Assembly (NCBI GenBank): GCA_016926575.1
Contig: JAFGOJ010000523.1
Coordinates: 1-5,134 of the forward strand
Source: Anaerolineae bacterium
Lineage (GTDB): Bacteria > Chloroflexota > Anaerolineae > B4-G1 > DUEL01
DNA: 5,134 nt
Direction: 5' to 3'
Below, in pieces: positions 1 through 5,134 of this stretch. Each line of letters starts with the position of its first letter. The stretch's first letter is position 1. The notes beneath the pieces were generated by a model that was not told where the DNA came from, did not search any database, and saw only the letters and a list, made by a program, of their open reading frames with translations. Position numbers and translations under genes: made by a program.

Positions 1-758
1 AAGGGGTCTGGGTGCTGAACTGGGAGTTCCTCACCACCCAGCCGCGGGGCGGCCTGGGCGGTGAGGGCGGTATTTCGACTACCATCGTCACGACCATCTA
101 CCTGGTCGCGCTGACCATCGCCGTCGCCGCTCCGCTGGGCGTGGGCGCGGCGATCTACCTGGCCGAGTACGCCGGCGAGGCAAGTGGCAGGATTCTGCCC
201 CGGCTGATCGGCGTGGCCCGCTTCGGGGTAGAGACGTTGGCTGGCGTGCCCTCGATCATCTTTGGTCTTTTTGGCTTTGCCCTCTTTGTGCTGGCGCTGC
301 ACTTTGGTTTTTCGCTCATCGCCGCCGGCCTCTCGGGCGCATGCCTCGTCTTGCCGGTCATCATCCGCGCCTCCGAGGAGGCGCTCTTTGCCGTGCCGCG
401 CTCCTACCGCGAAGGCAGTCTGGCCCTGGGCGCGACCAAGTGGCAGACCATCTGGCAGGTCGTGCTGCCCGCTGCCGCCCCCGGCATCATCACCGGCATC
501 GTCCTCAGCATCGGCCGCGTGATCAGCGAGACGGCGATCTTTTACGTCACGCTGGGCGGCAGCATCCGCATGCCAACCTCGCTGACCTCCCAGGGGCGCT
601 CGATGGCCTTGCACCTCTACTACCTGGCCATGGAAACCCGCGCCTTTGAGAAGGCCATGACCACCGGGGCGATCCTCATCGTCACCATCGTTCTGATCAA
701 CCTGGTCATCAACCTGCTATCGCGCCGCATTACGGCGAGCATGAATGTAAGGAGTTAA
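1..758 (+). CDS. pstA: Phosphate ABC transporter permease PstA (5' truncated by window edge)
   Basis: This is one of the two inner-membrane permease subunits of the PstSCAB high-affinity phosphate importer; with PstC it forms the phosphate channel driven by PstB. The reading frame is open to the left edge and reads [12 protein letters not shown], matching the region after the first membrane helix of PstA. A GTG at 12 could be called as a start, but it lies inside the conserved LNWEFLT block, so the true start and first helix are outside the window. Counting from that GTG (248 residues), hydrophobic segments lie near residues 21-51, 80-97, 103-118, 155-175 and 220-240. The cytoplasmic EAA loop that contacts the ATPase is at about 134-153 (EG, then LGA, ending in LP). 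The family is usually about 280-300 residues, consistent with a missing N-terminus. It ends in TAA one base before pstB, implying one operon. Family assignment is firm; it is permease A rather than PstC because of the WEFLT block and its position just before pstB. Confidence 0.95.
   Translation, partial: GVWVLNWEFLTTQPRGGLGGEGGISTTIVTTIYLVALTIAVAAPLGVGAAIYLAEYAGEASGRILPRLIGVARFGVETLAGVPSIIFGLFGFALFVLALHFGFSLIAAGLSGACLVLPVIIRASEEALFAVPRSYREGSLALGATKWQTIWQVVLPAAAPGIITGIVLSIGRVISETAIFYVTLGGSIRMPTSLTSQGRSMALHLYYLAMETRAFEKAMTTGAILIVTIVLINLVINLLSRRITASMNVRS
749..754 (+). promoter_or_regulatory. Ribosome binding site of pstB
   Basis: AAGGAG lies five bases before the pstB ATG at 760 and sits inside the last codons of pstA. 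The overlap of the site with the upstream gene suggests that translation of pstA and pstB is coupled. Confidence 0.8.
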
Positions 759-759
759 G

Positions 760-1533
760 ATGGACAACGGGCGAACCAAGTTTGAAGTGCGCGGTTTCTC
801 CCTCTTCTACGGGAGCTTTTGTGCGCTGCGTGACGTCGACATCACCATTCCGGTCAACCGCATCACCGCCATCATCGGCCCTTCCGGCTGTGGCAAGAGT
901 ACCTTCCTGCGCACCTTCAACCGCATGAACGACCTCATCCCCTCTGTCAGTGTCAAGGGCGAAGTGGCCATGGACGGCCAGGACATTCTCTCGATGGACG
1001 TCGTCGAGCTGCGCCGCCGCGTGGGCATGGTCTTTCAAAAACCCAACCCCTTCCCCAAGTCGATCTTTGACAATGTCGCCTATGGCCCTCGCGCCAACGG
1101 CCTGCGCGACCGCGCCAAGCTTTCCCAAATCGTGGAGCAGAGCCTGCGCCGGGCCGCGCTGTGGGAGGAGGTGAAAGACGACCTGGGCAAGTCCGGCCTG
1201 GCCCTTTCCGGCGGGCAGCAGCAGCGGCTTTGCATCGCCCGTGCCCTGGCCGTGCAGCCCGAGGTCATCCTGATGGACGAGCCGGCCTCGGCCCTCGACC
1301 CGATCGCGACGCTCAAGATCGAAGAGCTGATCCAGACCCTGAAGGAGCTCTATACCATTGTCATCGTCACCCACAACATGCAGCAAGCGGCGCGGGCGTC
1401 CGACTATACCGCCTTCTTCATGATGGCCGAGGACCGCGCGGGGTACCTGGTTGAGTATGATAGCACAACCCGCATTTTTACCAACCCGCAGCACAAGCAG
1501 ACAGAGGAGTATATTACGGGGAGGTTTGGGTAG
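760..1533 (+). CDS. pstB: Phosphate ABC transporter ATP-binding protein PstB
   Basis: This is the cytoplasmic ATPase that powers phosphate import through PstA/PstC (family EC 7.3.2.1). All ABC motifs are present in its 257 residues: Walker [10 protein letters not shown] at 40-48, Q-loop Gln93 in the PstB-typical FQKPNPFP, signature LSGGQQQR at 149-156, Walker B ILMDEP at 170-175, D-loop SALD at 177-180, and switch His205 in THNMQQAAR. The segment FNRMNDL after Walker A and the KIEELI stretch after the D-loop are characteristic of PstB rather than other ABC ATPases. Length is normal (family about 250-260). The ATG at 760 is supported by AAGGAG at 749-754. It follows pstA by one base. The usual order would place phoU next, but here a repeat array and an arsenate reductase gene come between. 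The C-terminus ending in TGRFG resembles Chloroflexota PstB from memory. No missing catalytic residue is seen. Confidence 0.97.
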   Translation: MDNGRTKFEVRGFSLFYGSFCALRDVDITIPVNRITAIIGPSGCGKSTFLRTFNRMNDLIPSVSVKGEVAMDGQDILSMDVVELRRRVGMVFQKPNPFPKSIFDNVAYGPRANGLRDRAKLSQIVEQSLRRAALWEEVKDDLGKSGLALSGGQQQRLCIARALAVQPEVILMDEPASALDPIATLKIEELIQTLKELYTIVIVTHNMQQAARASDYTAFFMMAEDRAGYLVEYDSTTRIFTNPQHKQTEEYITGRFG

Positions 1534-1536
1534 GAT

Positions 1537-1578
1537 GTATTCTGTATTTCTTGTTCCGTATTCCGTGTTTCGTATTGC
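1537..1578 (+). repeat. Six degenerate 7-bp tandem repeats (consensus GTATTCC)
   Basis: Six consecutive heptamers fill most of the 69-bp pstB-arsC gap: GTATTCT, GTATTTC, TTGTTCC, GTATTCC, GTGTTTC and GTATTGC. Each differs from GTATTCC at 0-2 positions, and bases 2, 4 and 5 (all T) are invariant. The array has 16 G or C in 42 bases (38%), well below the GC-rich flanks. It begins three bases after the pstB stop and ends 24 bases before the arsC start. Short tandem heptamers between genes are described in cyanobacteria (STRR elements), and similar arrays occur in Chloroflexota genomes as far as I recall. Read on the minus strand they give meaningless peptides such as RNTEYGTRNTEY. It is not a typical terminator because no hairpin is evident. 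Role unknown. Confidence 0.75.
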
Positions 1579-1590
1579 GGCGCTGGGCGT

Positions 1591-1597
1591 GAGAGGG
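1591..1597 (+). promoter_or_regulatory. Probable ribosome binding site of arsC
   Basis: GAGAGGG lies five bases before the ATG at 1603. It is a moderate purine-rich Shine-Dalgarno match located between the heptamer array and the gene. Confidence 0.55.
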
Positions 1598-1602
1598 ATT
1601 GA

Positions 1603-2064
1603 ATGAAACGACGCGTATTGTTCCTCTGCACCGGCAACTCGGCACGCAGCCAGATGGCCGAGGGGCTGGTCAATCACTTTCTCGGTGACCGCTGGGAAGC
1701 CCACTCGGCAGGCACTCGGCCGGCCGGGGTTGTTCACCCCTTTGCCGTACAGGCCATGGCCGAAATCGGTATTGACATCTCTGGACAGCGATCGAAATCG
1801 ACCGACGAGTTTCGCGACGTGCCGTTCGACGCCGTCTTTACCGTCTGCGACAACGCCGCGCAGAACTGTCCCGTCTGGCTGGGCCGCGGGCGCGTGCTGC
1901 ACTTGGGCTTCCCCGACCCCGCCGCCGCGACCAGCAGCGAGGCCGAACGGTTGGCGGTCTTTCGCCAAGTGCGGGACGACATGCGCGCGGCGACATTCAA
2001 CACGTTGACACAGGTGGAAAACGCACCAGGAAAGGGAGTATTCTATGCCACGGGAAACCTTTGA
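1603..2064 (+). CDS. arsC: Arsenate reductase, thioredoxin-coupled (low-molecular-weight phosphatase fold)
   Basis: The predicted cytoplasmic enzyme reduces arsenate to arsenite using a cascade of three cysteines, finally recycled by thioredoxin. In its 153 residues the P-loop is CTGNSAR with Cys9 and Arg15. The redox pair is Cys82 and Cys89 in VCDNAAQNCPVW, and the DP loop with the general acid is Asp105-Pro106 in GFPDPA. These correspond closely in spacing to Cys10, Arg16, Cys82, Cys89 and Asp105 of the Staphylococcus aureus pI258 enzyme. The blocks HSAGTRPA and GIDISGQRSK are also typical. The three cysteines separate it from plain protein-tyrosine phosphatases, which keep only the first. 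The ATG at 1603 has GAGAGGG five bases upstream and puts the P-loop at the expected distance. The last ~20 residues (about 131-153) do not look like the usual terminal helix, are encoded by lower-GC DNA, and run 20 bp into phoU. The gene sits within a pst-phoU operon, suggesting protection from arsenate taken up by the phosphate importer. Whether it confers resistance cannot be read from the sequence; no arsenite exporter is in the window. Confidence 0.92.
   Translation: MKRRVLFLCTGNSARSQMAEGLVNHFLGDRWEAHSAGTRPAGVVHPFAVQAMAEIGIDISGQRSKSTDEFRDVPFDAVFTVCDNAAQNCPVWLGRGRVLHLGFPDPAAATSSEAERLAVFRQVRDDMRAATFNTLTQVENAPGKGVFYATGNL
2032..2038 (+). promoter_or_regulatory. Ribosome binding site of phoU, inside the arsC 3' end
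   Basis: AAGGGAG lies six bases before the phoU ATG at 2045. It falls within the last codons of arsC, so ribosomes finishing arsC pass over it. This supports the 2045 start and suggests translational coupling of arsC and phoU. Confidence 0.7.
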
Positions 2065-2734
2065 TCGAGAGCTCAAGCGCCTCCAGGATGAGACGCTGGT
2101 TCTGGGCAGTATCGTGGAGAACGCGCTCACGCAGTCGGTCGCGGCGCTCAAGAAACGGGATTTTGCCGCCTCGCGGCGGCTGATCGAGCAAGACTGCCAG
2201 ATCAACGAGCGGCGCTTTGCCATCGAAAGCGACGCCCTGATTCTCATTGCCACGCAGCAGCCCATTGCCAGCGACCTGCGCACCATCGCCGCCGTGCTCG
2301 AGATCACCACCGAGCTGGAGCGCATCGGCGATTACGCCAAGGGCATCGCCAAGATCAACCTGCTCATCGGCGACAGGCCGCTGGTCAAGCCGCTGATCGA
2401 CCTGCCCGTCATGGCGGAGAAGGCGCGCGCGATGCTCCACCAGGCGCTGGACGCTTTCGTGCGCCGCGACGTCGACCTGGCCCGCGCGATCCCCGCCGAG
2501 GACGACGTCATCGACGGCCTCTACAACCAGGTCTATCGCGAGCTGTTGACCCACATCATGCAGGACCACACCCTGATCGAGCAGGCCAATTATCTGCTCT
2601 GGGCCGCCCACAACCTGGAGCGGGCTGGCGACCGGGTGATCAACATCTGCGAGCGCGTCGTCTTTACCGTGACGGGCGAGATGGAAGAGCTGGACGTCAA
2701 AGAAGGGACGTGCATCACCCCAGAAGCCATTTGA
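2045..2734 (+). CDS. phoU: Phosphate signalling complex protein PhoU
   Basis: PhoU is a cytoplasmic, peripheral membrane regulator that links the PstSCAB transporter to a PhoR-type sensor kinase and restrains phosphate uptake and Pho signalling. The 229-residue protein is nearly all helical and has the two tandem three-helix PhoU repeats. Each repeat carries the metal-binding E-x-x-x-D signature: ELERIGDYA with Glu92 and Asp96, and NLERAGDRV with Glu192 and Asp196. The conserved ATQQPIASDLR block at 69-79 precedes the first signature. Length is typical (about 215-240). The ATG at 2045 is supported by AAGGGAG at 2032-2038 and gives the usual N-terminus with FDREL. It overlaps the arsC 3' end by 20 bp and is followed after 17 bp by the SPFH gene. 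No phoB/phoR genes are in the window. No Pho box could be recognised. The assignment is firm; metal content and partners are family knowledge. Confidence 0.96.
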   Translation: MPRETFDRELKRLQDETLVLGSIVENALTQSVAALKKRDFAASRRLIEQDCQINERRFAIESDALILIATQQPIASDLRTIAAVLEITTELERIGDYAKGIAKINLLIGDRPLVKPLIDLPVMAEKARAMLHQALDAFVRRDVDLARAIPAEDDVIDGLYNQVYRELLTHIMQDHTLIEQANYLLWAAHNLERAGDRVINICERVVFTVTGEMEELDVKEGTCITPEAI

Positions 2735-2740
2735 CCGTTT

Positions 2741-2745
2741 AGGAG
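2741..2745 (+). promoter_or_regulatory. Ribosome binding site that sets the start of the SPFH gene
   Basis: AGGAG directly abuts an ATG at 2746, too close to serve it, but lies six bases before a second in-frame ATG at 2752. The downstream ATG is therefore the better start, shortening the protein by two residues. Confidence 0.7.
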
Positions 2746-2751
2746 ATGACC

Positions 2752-3933
2752 ATGCTGGACAAGCTAGAAAAAATCAGAGGCGTCCTGGACGTCATTGAAT
2801 ACCTGGACCCCACGGGGCGCGAGATCGTCCACCGCGTCCCGCAGGAGGGCTCGGGCGAAATCGTCTTGGGCAGCCAATGCGTCGTTCGCGAAAACCAGGT
2901 GGCGATCTTTTTCCGCGATGGACGCGCGCTGGACATGCTCGGTCCGGGCCGCCACACGCTGACCACGCTGAACATCCCCCTGCTGATCAACTATCTCAAG
3001 ATCCCCTTCGGCAGCAAGAGCCCCTTCCGCGCCGAGGTGGTCTTTGTCAACCTGAAGGACTATTTGGACATTGGCTGGGAGGCCCCGAAATCGATCCCCT
3101 TCCGCGATGCCGAGTTTGGCATGGTACGGCTGGGCACGCAGGGCAAGTTCGCCTTCCAGGTCGGGCGGCCGCAGCTTTTCGTCAACCAGATCGTGGGCAC
3201 GCAAGGCCTGTTCAAGACCGAGGACATTGTCAGCTACCTGCAGACGATCCTGGTCAGCCGCCTCACCGACCTGGTGGGAGAACTCAAGGTCAGCCTGCTT
3301 GACCTACCGGCCCACTATGACGAGGTCGGCGCGGGGCTGCGCGCGCGCTCCTCGGACGACTTTGAGGCCATGGGCCTGCTGCTCAAAGGAGTCTATATCA
3401 CCTCGATCAGCGTGCCGCCGGAGGTGGAGCGGGCCATCGACGAGCGGGCCGAGATGGGGGCGATCGGCGACATGCAGTCCTACCTCCAGTTCAAGGCCGC
3501 GCGGGCGCTGGGCGATGCCGCGCTGGCCGGCGGCGGCGAGGGCGGCTCGATGGCCGGCCTCGGCGTCAGCCTGGGGGCCGGGCTGGGCCTCGGCGCGACG
3601 ATGGCCGGCGCGATCGGGCAAGCCATGCAACCCGCCGTCGGCGGGGGCCCGGCAGCGGCGGCCGGAGGCGGCCTGCTGGACGGTTTCTCCAGCCTCAAGC
3701 AGCTCGTCGCCCAGCAGCTCACCCTCTCCGCCGAAGAGAAAGAGGCCGCGACGCACGCCCTCGACCAACTGATGATCAACCTGACCTCGACCACGGCGAC
3801 GATGGAAGAGATCAAGGCCGCGCGCGAGGCGCTGACCGGCCGCTTCCCCTGGCTGGCCGAGCCGGTCAAGACCCTGCTCAACACGCCCGCCGCGCTGCAG
3901 ATACTGGGGCAGATTGCCGCCCGCTCGATCTAG
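2752..3933 (+). CDS. SPFH/band-7 domain protein, YdjI ('virion core protein-like') type
   Basis: The predicted soluble protein has 393 residues with no signal peptide and no N-terminal membrane helix. Residues about 36-245 match the SPFH family of Bacillus subtilis YdjI: VVRENQVAIFFRDG near 44-57, GPGRHTL at 64-70, IPFRDAEFG at 115-123, IVGTQGLFKTEDI at 147-159, and a predicted helix near 225-253. Residues about 254-313 are a Gly/Ala-rich, low-complexity linker. The last ~80 residues look like a compact helical domain (LSAEEKEAATHALDQL, then MEEIKAAREAL). YdjI-type proteins often end in a zinc ribbon, but no cysteine cluster occurs here. SPFH proteins oligomerise on membranes, and YdjI is encoded with a PspA-like protein in B. 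subtilis, linking the family to envelope stress. It lies 17 bp after phoU and 6 bp before the solute-binding protein gene, so co-transcription is likely. The start at 2752 is preferred over ATG 2746 because of Shine-Dalgarno spacing. The family call is confident; a role in phosphate physiology is only inferred from position. Confidence 0.85.
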   Translation: MLDKLEKIRGVLDVIEYLDPTGREIVHRVPQEGSGEIVLGSQCVVRENQVAIFFRDGRALDMLGPGRHTLTTLNIPLLINYLKIPFGSKSPFRAEVVFVNLKDYLDIGWEAPKSIPFRDAEFGMVRLGTQGKFAFQVGRPQLFVNQIVGTQGLFKTEDIVSYLQTILVSRLTDLVGELKVSLLDLPAHYDEVGAGLRARSSDDFEAMGLLLKGVYITSISVPPEVERAIDERAEMGAIGDMQSYLQFKAARALGDAALAGGGEGGSMAGLGVSLGAGLGLGATMAGAIGQAMQPAVGGGPAAAAGGGLLDGFSSLKQLVAQQLTLSAEEKEAATHALDQLMINLTSTTATMEEIKAAREALTGRFPWLAEPVKTLLNTPAALQILGQIAARSI

Positions 3934-3939
3934 CGTACG

Positions 3940-5134
3940 ATGCCGACACCGCGTCTGAACTGGGTCTTGTTCATTCTCCTCCTGCTGGCTGCAGTGGGGG
4001 CATTCGTCGCGGCGCTGATATTTCCAGGGTTCCGCGCCGTGGCCTATGCCCCCCTGCGCGAGCTGCTCCTGCCGCCGCCGCGGCCGGTTGTCGTCCACAT
4101 TCTCTACTCCACCGAAAAGGCCGAGTGGCTCGAAGCCGTCGTGCCCCTCTTCCAGGCTACGGACCCGCGCGTCGACGGCCGGCCGATTGAGCTGGTGATG
4201 GAAAAGATGGGCTCGCGCGAGATGTACCTGGCTGTGCTCGACGGGACCGCGCAACCTGACCTGATCAGCCCGGCCAGCTCGCTGCAGATCGCCATACTGC
4301 AGGACCTCTCCGCCAGCCGCTTTGGCGCGCCAGTGGTCAACAGCGCCGACCAGGCCGCGTGCCGCTCGGTGGTCGAGTCGCCCCTGGTGATCGTCGCCTG
4401 GCGCGAGCGCGCCCAGGTGCTGTGGGGCAACGATCCCAACGGCAATATGTGGCTGCGCGTCCACGACGCCCTGGTCAATCCGCAGGGGTGGGAGGCGTAC
4501 GGCCACCCTGAGTGGGGCTATATCAAGTTCAGCCACACCAACCCGCTCAAGTCGAACAGCGGCTTTATGACCATCCTGCTGATGACCTACAACTATTTCC
4601 AGACAACCTCCGGCCTGACCTCGGCCGACATCCTCTCCGACGCCGATTATCAGCAGTGGTTTGTCGAGTTCGAGGGCACAATCTCGAATTTTGGCGACAG
4701 TACCGGGACGTACATGGAAGAGATCGTCGCCTACGGCCCCAGCCTCTACGACTTGGTCGCCGTTTACGAGGCTACGGCGATCGAGCATGCCGAGAACGCC
4801 GTCGGCCGCTACGGCGAGCTGCAGATCTATTACCCGCCGGCAACCCTGATGAGCGACCACCCCTTCTGCGTCCTCCAGGCCAACTGGGTGACGCCGGAGG
4901 AGGCCGAGGCCGCCCAGATGTTTGTCGATTTCCTGACCAGCGAAGAGGCCCAGCAAGTGGCGCTTTTGCAGCACGGCTTCCGGCCAGTCCACCCAGGGGT
5001 CCCGCTCGACCAACCCGGCAGCCCCTTCCAGTGGTACATCGGCAACGGCCTGCGCACCGACCTGCCACCGGAGGTTGAGCTGCCGCCGGGCGACGTGCTC
5101 AACACGCTGCTCGATTTCTGGATCCGCAACGTGC
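3940..5134 (+). CDS. Membrane-anchored extracellular solute-binding protein (family 1/11-like), 3' truncated
   Basis: An uninterrupted frame of 398 codons runs from ATG 3940 off the right edge with no stop. Residues about 8-28 are strongly hydrophobic (WVLFILLLLAAVGAFVAALI) and followed by a Pro-rich stretch, giving a signal anchor or uncleaved signal. There is no lipobox cysteine. From about residue 51 (VVVHILYSTEKAEWLEAVVPLF) the protein has a periplasmic-binding-protein fold. Diagnostic blocks are HTNPLKSNSG at 199-208, FGDSTGTYMEEIV at 251-263, and YYPPATLMSDHPF at 297-309. These resemble the 'extracellular solute-binding / substrate-binding and VWA domain' group rather than PstS. The segment near 340-390 (FVDFLTSEEAQ, GFRP) is the usual end of such a domain, so the window stops about where the protein ends or a VWA domain would begin. 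The ATG is six bases after the SPFH stop, with no strong Shine-Dalgarno, so coupling to the upstream gene is plausible. The ligand is unknown. Confidence 0.83.
   Translation, partial: MPTPRLNWVLFILLLLAAVGAFVAALIFPGFRAVAYAPLRELLLPPPRPVVVHILYSTEKAEWLEAVVPLFQATDPRVDGRPIELVMEKMGSREMYLAVLDGTAQPDLISPASSLQIAILQDLSASRFGAPVVNSADQAACRSVVESPLVIVAWRERAQVLWGNDPNGNMWLRVHDALVNPQGWEAYGHPEWGYIKFSHTNPLKSNSGFMTILLMTYNYFQTTSGLTSADILSDADYQQWFVEFEGTISNFGDSTGTYMEEIVAYGPSLYDLVAVYEATAIEHAENAVGRYGELQIYYPPATLMSDHPFCVLQANWVTPEEAEAAQMFVDFLTSEEAQQVALLQHGFRPVHPGVPLDQPGSPFQWYIGNGLRTDLPPEVELPPGDVLNTLLDFWIRNV

Noticed and set aside
12..14. GTG at 12 as the real start of pstA
   Set aside because: The frame is open upstream and the GTG lies within conserved sequence just after the expected first membrane helix, so the gene is cut by the window edge.
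1534..1602. A transcription terminator or Pho box between pstB and arsC
   Set aside because: No stable GC-rich hairpin followed by a T tract is visible, and the 7-bp period does not match the 11-bp direct-repeat layout of Pho boxes.
730..2325. A 531-codon open frame on the minus strand across pstB, arsC and phoU
   Set aside because: It is antisense to three well-supported genes, has no recognisable domain and contains the RNTEYGTRNTEY translation of the heptamer array. Long antisense frames are expected in high-GC coding DNA.
3520..3690. The Gly/Ala-rich stretch in the SPFH gene as a DNA repeat or frameshift
   Set aside because: Codons vary, no constant period is seen, and the frame continues into a sensible helical domain, so it is best read as a flexible protein linker.
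3304..5013. A 569-codon open frame on the minus strand across the SPFH and solute-binding-protein genes
   Set aside because: Its composition is rich in Arg, Gly, His and Gln with no domain pattern, and the opposite strand carries clear protein families over the whole span. It is a GC-driven shadow.
4512..5078. A 188-codon + strand frame inside the solute-binding-protein gene
   Set aside because: It is an alternative frame with very high Arg/Pro content and no motif; the frame from 3940 is continuous and matches a known family.

Overview
The window looks like a piece of a high-GC bacterial chromosome with every supported gene on the + strand and packed head to tail. The likely source is a Chloroflexota (Anaerolineae-like) bacterium. 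This rests on remembered resemblance of PstB (C-terminus ending in TGRFG), of the PhoU N-terminus, and of a short GTATTCC-type heptamer array to sequences from that phylum. No database search was possible, so the taxonomy is an inference.

Layout. Positions 1-758 hold the 3' part of pstA (phosphate ABC permease), cut by the left edge. One base later comes a complete pstB (ATPase, 760-1533). A 69-bp gap (1534-1602) contains six degenerate 7-bp tandem repeats. Next is a thioredoxin-type arsenate reductase (ArsC, 1603-2064), whose 3' end overlaps the start of phoU (2045-2734). Then come a cytosolic SPFH/band-7 protein of the YdjI ('virion core protein-like') type (2752-3933) and a membrane-anchored extracellular solute-binding protein (3940 to beyond the right edge). 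No intergenic stretch exceeds 69 bp, and I see no tRNA, rRNA, CRISPR array, insertion sequence or convincing terminator.

How the genes may work together. PstA and PstB are the channel and motor of the high-affinity phosphate importer; pstS and pstC are expected upstream of the window. PhoU links Pst activity to control of phosphate uptake. ArsC, inserted between pstB and phoU, would reduce arsenate, a phosphate mimic that enters through phosphate transporters. This makes the block a combined phosphate-uptake and arsenate-handling unit. The two downstream genes are less usual partners. The SPFH protein belongs to a family linked to membrane stress in other bacteria. The solute-binding protein is of a type distinct from PstS and in other genomes is sometimes fused to a VWA domain. 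Their close spacing behind phoU suggests co-transcription, but a shared role is only a hypothesis.

The points most worth a second look are the arsC insertion with its apparently improvised C-terminal tail, the heptamer array next to it, and the phoU-SPFH-solute-binding-protein cluster.
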